From NCBI RefSeq assembly GCF_900107395.1, contig NZ_FNPW01000005.1:1-64000 (forward strand): a stretch of DNA of 64,000 nucleotides, given 5' to 3'. The translations under genes and the position numbers were made by a program. Position 1 is the stretch's first letter. Each line of letters opens with the position of its first letter. Source of the DNA: Pseudomonas sp. NFIX28 (GTDB lineage Bacteria; Pseudomonadota; Gammaproteobacteria; Pseudomonadales; Pseudomonadaceae). This document shows, piece by piece, positions 19,007 through 28,369 of this stretch. The notes under the pieces were generated by a model that did no database searches, was not told where the DNA came from, and was given only the letters and a program-made list of their open reading frames with translations.

Positions 19007-20383
19007 TCAGGTGCCAATTTCGCTCAGTTCCTCCAGGGTCTTACCGCGCGTCTCCATCCCGAACAGCCAGACCACCGCAGCCGCGACCGCGAAACACAAC
19101 GCGCCCAGGGCGAATACCCCACCCTGGCCGGTCATCGGGAACACCACGCCGGTGACCAAAGGCCCGAGCAGCGAACCGATGCGCCCCACCGCCGAGGCGA
19201 ACCCCGAACCGGTGGCCCGTGCCGACGTTGGGTACAGCTCCGGCGTATAGGTGTAGAGCACCGCCCACATGCCGAACAGGAAGAACTGCATCAACAGGCC
19301 GGAGCTGATCAGCAGCGCCACGTTGCCGCCGAACACCGCGCTCTGCCCGTAGAAGAACGCCATGACCCCACCGCCCAGCAAGGTGATCACGCATACCGGC
19401 TTGCGCCCCCAGCGCTCCACCAGCCAGGCGGCCATGAGGAAGCCGGGAATCCCGCCGAGGGAAATCAGCACCGTGTAGTACACCGACTGGGTCACGGCGA
19501 AACCCGATTGCTGCAACAAGGCACTGAGCCACGACGTCAGGCCATAAAAACCCAGCAAGGCAAAGAACCACACGCTCCAGATCATCAGGGTGCGCTGGCG
19601 ATAGAGCGGCGACCAGATTTCGCGCAAGGCCGAGAAAAAGTGCCCCGGCACACTGTCCACCCGCGGCAGGCGCACCGGCTCGGGCAGATCCGCGCGCTGC
19701 AACGAGGCACGGACCTTATCCTCGATCTGCCGCAGCACCCGGTCGGCATCGGCGTGCCGCCCGGCCTGCTCCAGCCAGCGCGGCGACTCGGGAATGAAGA
19801 AACGAATCGCCAGCACGAACACCGCCGGGATCGCCAGGACCAGGAAGATGTCGCGCCAGCCGATCAGCGGCAGCAGGAAGTACGAGAGCACGCCCGCCGC
19901 GACGAAACCCAGCGGCCAGAAACCGTCCATCAAGGCGATATACCGCCCGCGTCGCTTGGCCGGGATCATCTCCGACAGCATCGACTGGGCGATGGGAAAC
20001 TCCATGCCCATGCCGATCCCCAGCAGCACCCGGAACAGGGTCAGGCTGTCCACCGTCTGCGCCGTGGAGCACAGATAACTGGCGATGCCCCAGAGCACGA
20101 TGCTCCACTGGAACACCGGCTTGCGCCCAAAGCGGTCGGCGAGCATGCCCGACAAGGACGCGCCCACCACCATGCCGAAGAAACTCGCACTGGCCAGCAG
20201 GCCGGCCTGGGCCGTGCTCAGGCCGAACTCGGCTTTGATCGAGCCGAGCAGGAACGTCATCATCGCCAGGTCCATGGAGTCGAAGAAAAACGCCAGGGCG
20301 ATGATGATGAAAATGACTCGGTGATAACCGCTGATGGGCAAGCGTTCCAGCCGCTCCGCCGCACTGTATCCCTGACTTGCCAT
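19007..20383 (-). CDS. MFS transporter, aromatic acid/niacin:H+ symporter type
   Basis: A 458-aa major facilitator with 12 predicted membrane segments. Motif GMLADRFGRKPVF between segments 2 and 3 and the C-terminal METRGKTLEEL match the sugar-porter-like/NiaP and aromatic acid symporter group. ATG 20383 is preceded by a G-rich ribosome site; the longer frame begins with TTG at 20425. A LysR gene lies upstream on the same strand and may control it. Substrate not determinable from sequence. Confidence 0.88.
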   Translation of the reverse strand: MASQGYSAAERLERLPISGYHRVIFIIIALAFFFDSMDLAMMTFLLGSIKAEFGLSTAQAGLLASASFFGMVVGASLSGMLADRFGRKPVFQWSIVLWGIASYLCSTAQTVDSLTLFRVLLGIGMGMEFPIAQSMLSEMIPAKRRGRYIALMDGFWPLGFVAAGVLSYFLLPLIGWRDIFLVLAIPAVFVLAIRFFIPESPRWLEQAGRHADADRVLRQIEDKVRASLQRADLPEPVRLPRVDSVPGHFFSALREIWSPLYRQRTLMIWSVWFFALLGFYGLTSWLSALLQQSGFAVTQSVYYTVLISLGGIPGFLMAAWLVERWGRKPVCVITLLGGGVMAFFYGQSAVFGGNVALLISSGLLMQFFLFGMWAVLYTYTPELYPTSARATGSGFASAVGRIGSLLGPLVTGVVFPMTGQGGVFALGALCFAVAAAVVWLFGMETRGKTLEELSEIGT

Positions 20384-20492
20384 GCCCCGTCCCCCCGATT
20401 GAATGGTCTGCAATTGAGTGTGCAAGATCGACGCCGCCGCTCAGTGCTGGATACGACCTGCCCGCACCCCGCAACGACGCCGCCGGCCGGGG

Positions 20493-21422
20493 TCATTGAT
20501 CGGCAAGGGCCGGCGTCGGGTAATGCGCCCAGATTTCGGCGCAGCGCGCCTGCAACATATCCCGCAGCAGGTTCACCGGTTTGCTCAACTGCGCCCGATG
20601 CGCGCACAACAGGTTCAGCGGTGCCCGTTCGCAGCGCAGTTCCGGCAGCAGCACCCGCAGCCGCCCGGCCAGCACATCGGTCGACACATCGAGCCAGGAC
20701 TTGTAGGCGATCCCCCGCCCCGCCACGGCCCACAGGCGCACCACATCGGCGTCGTCGCTGAAACGATCGCCGCTGACCGTCAGGCCGACCTCGCGCTTGC
20801 CGTCGTGAAAACTCCAATGGTCATGCACCCGGCTGCCAAGCATGTAGAGCAGGCAATTGTGCTGGGCCAGTTGCTCCAGCTGACGCGGCTCGCCATGGCG
20901 GGCCAGGTAGTCGGGCGCGGCCACCAGCACCCGGCGGTTCTGCGGCGCCACAGGCAAGGCCACCAGGCTGGAATCTTCCGGCTCGCCATAACGCAGGGCG
21001 ATGTCCACCGGCTGGCGGAAAAGATCGGCAATGCGGTCGCCCAACAGCAGGCGCACGGTCAGCCGGGGGTGTTGCTCTTGGAACTGGTCGAGCCAGGGCA
21101 ACAGCAGGTTGCGCCCGAAATCCGAAGGCGCGGACAACTGGAGAACGCCGCTGACCTGATCCTGCCCGCTGGCCAGCAGGCGCCGGCCCTCCTCCAGGTT
21201 GCTCAGCGCGGCGCGGGCGTATTCGAGAAAGCCCTCGCCCTCGGCGGTCAGGCGCAGGCTGCGGGTCGAACGCGCCAGCAGCCGGGCGCCGAGTTGCTGC
21301 TCGATGCGCTTGAGCGCGGCGCTGGCCACCGCCGCCGACAGGTCCATGACCCGCGCCGCGGCAGACAGGCTGCCGAGGTCGGCGGCGCGCACGAACAATT
21401 GCAGGTCATCGAATCGCAGCAT
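20493..21422 (-). CDS. LysR-family regulator
   Basis: A 309-aa LysR regulator of the group typified by FDDLQLFVRAADLGSLSAAA at the N-terminus; the helix-turn-helix spans residues about 15-60, and a substrate-binding-like domain follows. ATG 21422 is preferred; a GTG three codons earlier (21431) also opens the frame. It is upstream of and co-oriented with the MFS gene, and divergent from a monooxygenase and an oxidoreductase, either of which could be its target. Confidence 0.88.
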   Translation of the reverse strand: MLRFDDLQLFVRAADLGSLSAAARVMDLSAAVASAALKRIEQQLGARLLARSTRSLRLTAEGEGFLEYARAALSNLEEGRRLLASGQDQVSGVLQLSAPSDFGRNLLLPWLDQFQEQHPRLTVRLLLGDRIADLFRQPVDIALRYGEPEDSSLVALPVAPQNRRVLVAAPDYLARHGEPRQLEQLAQHNCLLYMLGSRVHDHWSFHDGKREVGLTVSGDRFSDDADVVRLWAVAGRGIAYKSWLDVSTDVLAGRLRVLLPELRCERAPLNLLCAHRAQLSKPVNLLRDMLQARCAEIWAHYPTPALADQ

Positions 21423-21550
21423 CTGGGTCACCGGGCATTATCAAAAAAATATTGAAAGAGACTGCTGTTTTAGCCGGTTTTATCTTCCGGGGAAATGGCC
21501 AATGATCTGTGCATCCCGCCCTATCACGCCAACCCTCGAGGGAAGCTTCC

Positions 21551-21844
21551 ATGTCGCAAGCCTTTACCGCCATCGCCACCCTTGTCGCCAAGAGCGGCCA
21601 GCAGGCCGTGCTCAAGCGCGAACTCAGCGCCCTGGTGCAGCCGAGCCGCGAAGAAGCCGGCTGCCAGTTTTACAACCTGCATCAGGACGCCGAGGCCCCA
21701 GGCACCTTTTATGTTCTGGAGCGCTGGGACGATGAGGCGGCCCTGGAGTTTCACAACGCTACGCCGCACTTCCAGAATTTCCTCAGCCAGACCCGCGAGG
21801 CGATCGAGCATTTCGAGCTCAAGCGCCTGCTGCTGGTCCTCTAA
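21551..21844 (+). CDS. ABM-domain monooxygenase (YgiN-like)
   Basis: A 97-aa single-domain antibiotic-biosynthesis-monooxygenase-like protein, a dimeric ferredoxin-like fold found in quinol monooxygenases such as YgiN. Typical residues: EEAGCQFYNLHQD and FYVLERWDDEAALEFH. GAGGGAAG lies upstream of ATG 21551. It precedes a zinc-type oxidoreductase by 32 bp and is divergent from LysR; the pair may handle quinones or reactive carbonyls. Confidence 0.85.
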   Translation: MSQAFTAIATLVAKSGQQAVLKRELSALVQPSREEAGCQFYNLHQDAEAPGTFYVLERWDDEAALEFHNATPHFQNFLSQTREAIEHFELKRLLLVL

Positions 21845-21876
21845 GCCCTTCTTTATAGTCATCAGGAAACCCCACC

Positions 21877-22890
21877 ATGAAAGCCATCGCCTACTACGCC
21901 TCCCTGCCCATCAACGATCCGCTGTCCCTGCAAGACATCGAACTGCCGGAACCGGTCGCCGGCCCGCGCGACCTGCTGGTGGAAGTCAAAGCCATCTCGG
22001 TCAACCCGGTGGACACCAAGGTCCGGCAGAACGTCCAGCCTGAAGGCGGCGCCGCCAAGGTGCTGGGCTGGGACGTGGCCGGAGTGGTCAAGGCCGTGGG
22101 CAGCGAAGTCAGCCTGTTCAAGGCCGGCGACAAGGTGTTCTACGCCGGCTCGATCGCCCGCGCCGGCGGTAACAGTGAACTGCACGTGGTGGACGAGCGC
22201 ATCGTCGGCCATATGCCCAAGAGCCTGGGCTTCGCCGAAGCCGCCGCCCTGCCGCTGACCGCGATCACCGCCTGGGAACTGCTGTTCGAACGCCTGCAGA
22301 TCGCCGAAGACCAGGCCGATCGACAACAGAGCCTGTTGATCGTCGGCGCCGCCGGCGGCGTGGGTTCGATCCTCACCCAGCTGGCCAGCCAGCTCACCGC
22401 GCTCAAAGTCATAGGCACCGCCTCGCGCGCCGAGACCCAGCGCTGGGTACGCGAGCTGGGCGCCGACCTGGTGATCGACCACAGCCAGCCGCTGAGCCAG
22501 GAACTGAAGAAGGCCGTCCAGGCCAGCGTCACCCATGTCGCCAGCCTGACCCAGACCGATGCGCACCTGGACGAGCTGGTCGAGGCGCTTGCGCCCCAGG
22601 GTCGGCTGGCGCTGATCGACGATCCGAAAACCCTCGACGTGACCAAGCTCAAACGCAAGAGCCTGTCGCTGCACTGGGAGTTCATGTACACCCGCTCGCT
22701 GTTCGAAACCGCGGACATGCAAGAGCAGCACAACCTGCTCAATCGCGTCGCCGAGCTGATCGACGCCGGCACCTTGAAGACCACCCTCGGCGAGCATTTC
22801 GGCACCATCAACGCGGCCAATCTGCGGCGCGCCCACGCGCTACTGGAAAGCGGCAAGGCCAAGGGCAAGATCGTGCTGGAAGGCTTCTGA
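21877..22890 (+). CDS. Zinc-type alcohol dehydrogenase-like quinone oxidoreductase
   Basis: A 337-aa medium-chain dehydrogenase of the quinone oxidoreductase branch (zinc-binding alcohol dehydrogenase family by name, but without the zinc cysteines). Visible: GWDVAGVVKAVG near residue 68 and the NADPH-binding LIVGAAGGVGSILTQLA near 153. AGGAAACC lies before the start. Probably co-transcribed with the ABM protein. Substrate unknown. Confidence 0.88.
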   Translation: MKAIAYYASLPINDPLSLQDIELPEPVAGPRDLLVEVKAISVNPVDTKVRQNVQPEGGAAKVLGWDVAGVVKAVGSEVSLFKAGDKVFYAGSIARAGGNSELHVVDERIVGHMPKSLGFAEAAALPLTAITAWELLFERLQIAEDQADRQQSLLIVGAAGGVGSILTQLASQLTALKVIGTASRAETQRWVRELGADLVIDHSQPLSQELKKAVQASVTHVASLTQTDAHLDELVEALAPQGRLALIDDPKTLDVTKLKRKSLSLHWEFMYTRSLFETADMQEQHNLLNRVAELIDAGTLKTTLGEHFGTINAANLRRAHALLESGKAKGKIVLEGF

Positions 22891-23036
22891 GACGGGGGCC
22901 GGACGGCGTCCCGCGCGCTCTGCAAAGGGGGCGGGATGCCGTCAGTCCGACAGTTGTCGCTTGTCATACTTGCGACCGTATTCGGGTCTACACTGGGGGC
23001 CTTTGCAATGCAGTCTTTTACGCGAGGAAGTCAGCA

Positions 23037-23216
23037 ATGAAGATCCTGATAAAAGAATTGGCAAAATCCAAAGGTGCCCAATGGCAGGTTCAACTCGACC
23101 AGCATGCGGTGACTTTCCGCAGCGAGGCCGAAGCCCGAGCCTTCGCCAATACCCTGGAAACACGTCTGCAAGCCCCCCACCGATTCCCCGAAAGCCAACA
23201 GCGCGCCGCCGGCTGA
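23037..23216 (+). CDS. 59-aa conserved-type small protein
   Basis: ATG 23037 with GAGGAAG 7-13 bp upstream opens a 59-codon frame ending TGA 23214-23216. The product starts MKILIKELAKSKGAQWQVQL and is soluble and charged, with a beta-rich N-terminal half (WQVQL..VTFRS) and an Ala/Glu-rich helix (SEAEARAFANTLETRL). This pattern resembles small DUF2188-like proteins. It falls under usual length cut-offs, but codon use and ribosome site are those of a real gene. It ends 1 bp before the convergent Bcr/CflA stop codon. Function unknown. Confidence 0.75.
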   Translation: MKILIKELAKSKGAQWQVQLDQHAVTFRSEAEARAFANTLETRLQAPHRFPESQQRAAG

Positions 23217-23217
23217 T

Positions 23218-24414
23218 TTACAGCTGGGCGGCTTGCAGCGCCCTGGCGTTCTGCAATTTGCGGGTGGCCATTGCCAGCGTCACCACCAAAATCCCACACA
23301 GGCTGATAACCGTGGCCATCGGCACGGCGCTGCCATCGTGCAGCACGCCCACCAGCGCCGCGGCACCGGCGGCCACGCTGAATTGCAGGCAGCCAAGCAT
23401 TGCCGAGGCACTGCCGGCCCGTGCGCCCTGACCGTTCATGGCGCACGCCGAGGCATTGGGAATGATGCACCCCAGGCTGGCGATGCAAATGAACAACGGC
23501 ACCAGCAGCGGCCAGAGTTGCGCCGGGCGCAGCGAACTGACGGCCAGCAGCGCCAGGCCCCCCAGCAGATAGATCCACACCGTGCGCGCCAGCAGGAATG
23601 CCGGGCCGCGCTTGGCCAGCAGCCGGGCATTGATCTGCGCCACCAGAATGAAGCCGCCGGCGTTGATGCCGAAGAACCAGCCAAAATGCTCGGCCGGCAC
23701 CCCGTAGAGTTTGATGAAGACGAAAGGCGAACCGGCGATATAGGCAAACATCCCGGCGATGGCGATGCCGCCGGTCAAGGCATGGCCGAGGAACACCCGG
23801 TCAGCCAGCAGCCGGCCGTACTGGCGCAAGGCTCCGGACAACGGCTGGCGCGGCACATGGGCCGGCAGGCTTTCCGGCAAGCCCAGCGCCACCGCCAGGC
23901 CGGCCAGGGCGCTGAACAGGGTCAGCATGATGAAGATCGACTGCCAGCCGTGGAGATTCACCAGCAGGCCGCCGAGCATCGGGGCCAGGATCGGCGCCAG
24001 GCCCATGACCAGCATCAGTTGGGAAAACACCTTGGCCGAACCCACCGCGTCGCATTTGTCGCTGACCACCGCCCGGGAAATCACCATGCCCGCACAACCG
24101 CCCAGCGCCTGGACGAAACGCGCGGCAATCAGCCATTCCAGGTTCGGCGCGTAGGCACAGGCCAGGGATGCCAGGGTGAACAGCCCGACCCCGACCAACA
24201 ACGGGATGCGCCGGCCGAAGCGATCGGCCACCGGGCCATAGGCCAGCTGGCCGATGGACAGGCCGAGGAAGTAGGCCGCCAGGGTCAGTTGAACGTGTTG
24301 TTCATCGGTGCCAAAGGCCAGCGCCATCGCCGGGAACGCCGGCAGGTAAAAGTCGATGGCCAGAGGACCGAAGGCGCTCAGGGCGCCGAGAATCAGGATT
24401 GTGCGAAGGTTCAT
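23218..24414 (-). CDS. Bcr/CflA-family multidrug efflux MFS
   Basis: A 398-aa drug:H+ antiporter with 12 hydrophobic segments. Diagnostic blocks: GALSAFGPLAIDFYLPAFP at the N-terminus, GPVADRFGRRIPL between segments 2 and 3, and QALGGCAGMVISRAVVSD in segment 4-5, all typical of Bcr/CflA exporters. It exports small toxic compounds from the inner membrane. Monocistronic; convergent with the 59-aa gene. Confidence 0.92.
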   Translation of the reverse strand: MNLRTILILGALSAFGPLAIDFYLPAFPAMALAFGTDEQHVQLTLAAYFLGLSIGQLAYGPVADRFGRRIPLLVGVGLFTLASLACAYAPNLEWLIAARFVQALGGCAGMVISRAVVSDKCDAVGSAKVFSQLMLVMGLAPILAPMLGGLLVNLHGWQSIFIMLTLFSALAGLAVALGLPESLPAHVPRQPLSGALRQYGRLLADRVFLGHALTGGIAIAGMFAYIAGSPFVFIKLYGVPAEHFGWFFGINAGGFILVAQINARLLAKRGPAFLLARTVWIYLLGGLALLAVSSLRPAQLWPLLVPLFICIASLGCIIPNASACAMNGQGARAGSASAMLGCLQFSVAAGAAALVGVLHDGSAVPMATVISLCGILVVTLAMATRKLQNARALQAAQL

Positions 24415-24511
24415 CAGGCATCCAAATGCGGGTCGGTCGGCAGCCCGACAGTCTATCCGCGCTTGGAGGCCTTGAACATTCCGATAGGTCGCTAACTATC
24501 AAAAAGGCCGG

Positions 24512-24709
24512 TCAGGCCAGCTTGACCGCGTAGCCTTCTTCGCTGATCAGGCTGATCACCTCGTCGGCGGACAAACGGCTTTCGACACCCACTTCCCGGG
24601 CACCGAGATCGACCTTGACGCTGGCTGCCGGATCCTTGCTCTGCACCGCCTGGGTGATGGCCCGGACGCAGTGACCGCAGGACATTCCTTCGACATTGAA
24701 CACTTGCAT
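24512..24709 (-). CDS. copZ: Copper chaperone CopZ
   Basis: A 65-aa single heavy-metal-associated domain with the copper-binding GMSCGHC near residue 8. It carries Cu(I) in the cytosol and hands it to the P-type ATPase. AGGAGAAG precedes the start. A CueR-type promoter (24740-24770) faces it. It is divergent from an exported protein and lies about 700 bp from the ATPase gene. Confidence 0.95.
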   Translation of the reverse strand: MQVFNVEGMSCGHCVRAITQAVQSKDPAASVKVDLGAREVGVESRLSADEVISLISEEGYAVKLA

Positions 24710-24739
24710 GACGCTTCTCCTGTTGTGAGGGTTGCCGCC

Positions 24740-24770
24740 AGTCTCGACCTTGCCATCATGACAAGGTCAA
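24740..24770 (-). promoter_or_regulatory. CueR promoter of copZ
   Basis: On the minus strand, -35 TTGACC (24765-24770) and -10-like GAGACT (24740-24745) are 19 bp apart. The spacer contains the CueR palindrome ACCTTGCC...GACAAGGT (24747-24767). The same architecture recurs before cueA, so copper-activated CueR should turn on both. Confidence 0.88.
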
Positions 24771-24856
24771 GTTCCGGACGCATCTGCCGGGCTGGCAATC
24801 GGCGACGCGCTCGGCCAAGCTTCACCCTCAACGACACGACACTAGGAGATTCAGCC

Positions 24857-25240
24857 ATGCGCTGGTCGGTTATCAGCCTGTTCAGCCTCCTCGGCCTGAT
24901 CGCGGCAACCCCTTCGGTCAACGCCGCCGGCGAGGACTACGGCGTCCTGATTATTTCCCGGGAACGGCTGGAGGTCGCCACGTCCTGCGAAATCGGCCTG
25001 TACATCCAGGACCAGTTGGCGGGCCGGCTGTTCCAGGAACAAGCCACCTCCTTCAACCTGCCGCCGGGCAAAGTCTCGCTGCGCCTGAAACTGCTGCCGG
25101 GGCAGATGCCCGGCTGCAACCCGGGCATGCTCGCACCAGGCTCGCAGGACATCAGCCTCAAGGCTGGCGACGTGCTGAAGTACCGCATCGCCATGACCCC
25201 GTCCGGCCTGTACCTCAAGCCCGCCTCGCTGGAATATTGA
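24857..25240 (+). CDS. Small exported protein in the copper cluster
   Basis: A 127-aa protein with a clear signal peptide (MRWSVISLFSLLGLIAATPSVNA, cleaved near residue 23; quoted start MRWSVISLF). The mature part has three cysteines or fewer (including SCEIG and MPGCNPG) and looks beta-rich, with GKVSLRLKLLPG and GDVLKYRIAM. AGGAGA lies 7 bp upstream. It sits between the copZ and cueA CueR promoters. I do not recognise a characterised family; a periplasmic role linked to copper is suggested only by position. Confidence 0.72.
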   Translation: MRWSVISLFSLLGLIAATPSVNAAGEDYGVLIISRERLEVATSCEIGLYIQDQLAGRLFQEQATSFNLPPGKVSLRLKLLPGQMPGCNPGMLAPGSQDISLKAGDVLKYRIAMTPSGLYLKPASLEY

Positions 25241-25347
25241 GGCCACGCAGCGGCGCCTGTGCCCACCTTGCCCCTCCCGGAGCCGGCACGGGCGACGCTC
25301 CGGATGTTTGCCCCCGAGACAGATTGAAGCACCCCGCGCCATGGCGC

Positions 25348-25378
25348 TTGACCTTGCCAGCATGGCAAGGTTGATCCT
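25348..25378 (+). promoter_or_regulatory. CueR promoter of cueA
   Basis: -35 TTGACC (25348-25353), 19-bp spacer, -10-like GATCCT (25373-25378); the spacer holds the palindrome ACCTTGCC/GGCAAGGT (25351-25371), nearly the same as at copZ. It lies 31 bp before the ATPase start. Confidence 0.9.
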
Positions 25379-25408
25379 GTAGACAACCGTTTACAGGGAG
25401 TATCAGTG

Positions 25409-27805
25409 ATGTCCGAAACAACCACTTTTGACCTGCCGATTGCCGGCATGACCTGCGCCAGCTGCGCCGGGCGGGTGGAACGTGCCTTGAGCAAAGTGGC
25501 AGGCGCGGTCGCCGTCAGCGTCAACCTCGCCACCGAGCAGGCCCGTGTCCAGGCGCCCGGCGACAGCCTGCCGGCGCTGATGGCCGCGGTGCAGGATGCC
25601 GGCTACAGCGTGCCGGCCCACAGCCTGGAACTGAATATCGGCGGCATGACCTGCGCCTCCTGCGCTGGCCGTGTGGAACGCGCGCTGGCCAAGGTGGCCG
25701 GGGTCAGCCGAGTCAGCGTCAACCTGGCCAACGAACGCGCGCATGTCGATCTGCTGGGCCAGGTCGATGCCCAGGCCCTGGTCGCCGCGGTCATCAAGGC
25801 CGGCTATTCCGCCAGCCTGTGGCAGGCCGAACACCCCGAACGCGACGATCAGGAACAACGCCTGAATCGCGAGCGCTGGTCCCTGGTGCTGGCGATCCTG
25901 CTGGCCCTGCCGCTGGTGCTGCCGATGCTGGTGCAGCCCTTCGGCCTGCACTGGATGCTGCCGGCCTGGGCGCAGTTCGCCCTGGCCACGCCGGTGCAAT
26001 TCATCTTCGGCGCGCGCTTTTACGTCGCCGCCTGGAAAGCCGTGCGCGCCGGCGCCGGCAACATGGACCTGCTGGTGGCCCTGGGCACCAGCGCCGGCTA
26101 CGGCTTGAGCCTCTACCAATGGGCCATTACCCCCGCCGGCGGCATGCCGCACCTGTATTTCGAGGCCTCGGCGGTGGTAATCGCCCTGGTGCTGCTGGGC
26201 AAGTACCTGGAAAGCCGCGCCAAGCGCCAGACCGCCAGCGCTATCCGCGCCCTGGAAGCCTTGCGCCCGGAACGGGCGATCCAGGTCGTCGATGGCCGTG
26301 AGCAGGAAGTGGCGATCAGCGCCCTGCGCCTGAACGACCTGGTACTGGTCAAGCCCGGCGAACGCTTCCCGGTGGACGGCGAAGTGGTCGAAGGCCAGAG
26401 CCACGCCGACGAAGCGCTGATCAGCGGCGAAAGCCTGCCGGTGCCGAAGCAGCCCGGAGACGCGGTCACCGGCGGCGCCATCAACGGCGAAGGCCGGCTG
26501 CTGGTGCGGACCCTGGCCCTCGGCGCGGAAACCGTGCTGGCGCGCATCATCCGCCTGGTGGAAGACGCCCAGGCCGGCAAGGCACCGATCCAGAAACTGG
26601 TGGACCGGGTCAGCCAGGTATTCGTGCCGGCGGTGCTGCTGTTGGCCCTGGCGACACTAGTCGGCTGGTGGCTGTATGGCGCGCCGGTGGAAACCGCGTT
26701 GATCAACGCGGTCGCCGTCCTGGTCATCGCCTGTCCCTGCGCGCTGGGGCTGGCCACGCCGACCGCGATCATGGCCGGCACCGGCGTCGCCGCTCGCCAC
26801 GGGATCCTGATCAAGGACGCCGAAGCCCTGGAGCGCGCCCATGAAGTCAGCGCCGTGGTCTTCGACAAGACCGGCACCCTGACCTCCGGCACGCCGCGCA
26901 TCGCCCACCTGGATGCCGTCGACGGCGACGAAGACCGCCTGCTGCAACTGGCCGGCGCCCTGCAACGCGGCAGCGAACACCCGCTGGCCAAGGCGGTCCT
27001 GGACCTGTGCGCCGAGCGCCAACTGGCGGTGGCCGACGTCAGCGCCAGCCAGTCCCTGACCGGCCGCGGCATTGCCGGCACCCTGGACGGCCGGCAACTG
27101 GCCCTGGGCAACCGGCGCCTGCTGGAAGAAAGCGGCCTGCTCGCCGGCGACCTGGCAGCCTCGGCCCAGGCCTGGGAAACCGAGGGCCGCACCTTGTCCT
27201 GGCTGATCGAACAACAACCGCAGCCGCGGGTCTTGGGCCTGTTCGCCTTTGGCGACACGCTCAAGCCCGGCGCCCTGCAAGCGGTGCAGCAACTGGGCGC
27301 GCGCCACATCAGCAGCCACCTGCTGACCGGCGACAACCGCGGCAGCGCCAAGGTGGTCGCCGATGCCCTGGGCATTACCGACGTACACGCCGAAGTGCTG
27401 CCCGCCGACAAGGCCGCCACAGTCGCCGAACTGAAAAAGACCGGCGTGGTGGCGATGGTCGGCGACGGCATCAACGACGCGCCGGCCCTGGCCGCCGCCG
27501 ATATCGGCATCGCCATGGGCGGCGGTACCGATGTGGCCATGCACGCAGCGGGGATCACCCTGATGCGCGGCGACCCGCGCCTGGTGCCGGCGGCCCTGGA
27601 GATCAGCCGCAAGACCTACGCGAAGATCCGCCAGAACCTGTTCTGGGCCTTCGTCTACAACCTGATCGGCATTCCGTTGGCGGCGTTCGGCCTGCTCAAC
27701 CCGGTGCTGGCCGGGGCGGCCATGGCGCTGTCCAGCGTCAGCGTGGTGAGCAATGCGCTACTGTTGAAAACCTGGAAACCCAAAGACCCGGAGGACGCCC
27801 GATGA
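25409..27805 (+). CDS. cueA: Copper-exporting P1B-type ATPase
   Basis: A 798-aa inner-membrane Cu(I) pump. Two N-terminal metal-binding domains carry GMTCASC (about residues 13 and 79). Then come membrane helices, the phosphatase TGE-type loop (SGESLPV), the transmembrane CPC in [12 protein letters not shown] (about 441), the phosphorylation site DKTGT (about 487) and the hinge [13 protein letters not shown] 25409 is used; a GTG one codon earlier is in frame. GGGAG precedes it. It overlaps cueR by four bases. CueR-activated copper efflux to the periplasm. Confidence 0.96.
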   Translation: MSETTTFDLPIAGMTCASCAGRVERALSKVAGAVAVSVNLATEQARVQAPGDSLPALMAAVQDAGYSVPAHSLELNIGGMTCASCAGRVERALAKVAGVSRVSVNLANERAHVDLLGQVDAQALVAAVIKAGYSASLWQAEHPERDDQEQRLNRERWSLVLAILLALPLVLPMLVQPFGLHWMLPAWAQFALATPVQFIFGARFYVAAWKAVRAGAGNMDLLVALGTSAGYGLSLYQWAITPAGGMPHLYFEASAVVIALVLLGKYLESRAKRQTASAIRALEALRPERAIQVVDGREQEVAISALRLNDLVLVKPGERFPVDGEVVEGQSHADEALISGESLPVPKQPGDAVTGGAINGEGRLLVRTLALGAETVLARIIRLVEDAQAGKAPIQKLVDRVSQVFVPAVLLLALATLVGWWLYGAPVETALINAVAVLVIACPCALGLATPTAIMAGTGVAARHGILIKDAEALERAHEVSAVVFDKTGTLTSGTPRIAHLDAVDGDEDRLLQLAGALQRGSEHPLAKAVLDLCAERQLAVADVSASQSLTGRGIAGTLDGRQLALGNRRLLEESGLLAGDLAASAQAWETEGRTLSWLIEQQPQPRVLGLFAFGDTLKPGALQAVQQLGARHISSHLLTGDNRGSAKVVADALGITDVHAEVLPADKAATVAELKKTGVVAMVGDGINDAPALAAADIGIAMGGGTDVAMHAAGITLMRGDPRLVPAALEISRKTYAKIRQNLFWAFVYNLIGIPLAAFGLLNPVLAGAAMALSSVSVVSNALLLKTWKPKDPEDAR

Positions 27806-28215
27806 ACATCGGCCAAGCAGCCCGCAAGAGCGGCCTGAGCGCCAAGATGATTCGCTATTACGAGTCCATCGGCCTGCTCAAGCCGGCCCATCGCAGCGAC
27901 AGCGGCTACCGCCTGTACAGCGACGACGACCTGCACAGCCTGGCCTTTATCAAGCGTTCGCGGGACCTGGGGTTTTCCCTGGAAGAAGTCGGCAAGCTGC
28001 TGACCCTGTGGCAGGACCGCCAGCGCGCCAGCGCCGATGTCAAAGCCCTGGCCCGCCAGCACATCGACGAGCTCAACCAGAAAATCGCCGAGCTGGCCGG
28101 GCTGCGCGACACCCTGCAGGATCTGGTGGAGCACTGCCACGGCGACCACCGCCCGGACTGCCCGATCCTCAAGGACCTGGCCTCCGGCGGATGCTGCACG
28201 CCCCATAACCTGTAG
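27802..28215 (+). CDS. cueR: Copper-responsive MerR regulator CueR
   Basis: A 137-aa MerR regulator with the CueR signature: N-terminal winged helix ([20 protein letters not shown]), long dimerisation helix, and the metal loop cysteines in [12 protein letters not shown] near residue 112-120. An extra CC near the C-terminus is common in CueR. The ATG overlaps the ATPase stop (ATGA), so the activator is made with its target. It should bind the palindromes at 24747 and 25351. Confidence 0.93.
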   Translation: MNIGQAARKSGLSAKMIRYYESIGLLKPAHRSDSGYRLYSDDDLHSLAFIKRSRDLGFSLEEVGKLLTLWQDRQRASADVKALARQHIDELNQKIAELAGLRDTLQDLVEHCHGDHRPDCPILKDLASGGCCTPHNL

Positions 28216-28312
28216 CCGCTGCCGCAGGCTGCGATAAGGGCCAAAGGCCCTTCCGGCGATTTCAAGAGCAGCGCCTGTCGCAGTCGATCGCAGCCTAGCG
28301 GCAGCGGCTACG
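28213..28312. repeat. REP element pair
   Basis: An inverted pair of the GTAGCCGCTGCCGCAGGCTGCGAT family starts at the cueR stop codon and ends where the terminator stem at 28312 begins. One arm carries a base change (CCTAGCGG). Confidence 0.85.
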
Positions 28313-28369
28313 TGATTCACGGGCACAAAAAATCCGGCGATTGCCGGATTTTTTGTGCCCGTGAATCAC
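28312..28369. terminator. 27-bp perfect hairpin, bidirectional terminator
   Basis: Arms 28312-28338 and 28343-28369 are perfectly complementary over 27 bp, with a 4-nt loop. The AAAAAA/TTTTTT runs lie inside the stem, so both strands can form a GC-rich hairpin (ATCCGGC/GCCGGAT) followed by U6. It separates convergent cueR and the RIO kinase and overlaps the last codon of the kinase gene. Confidence 0.9.
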
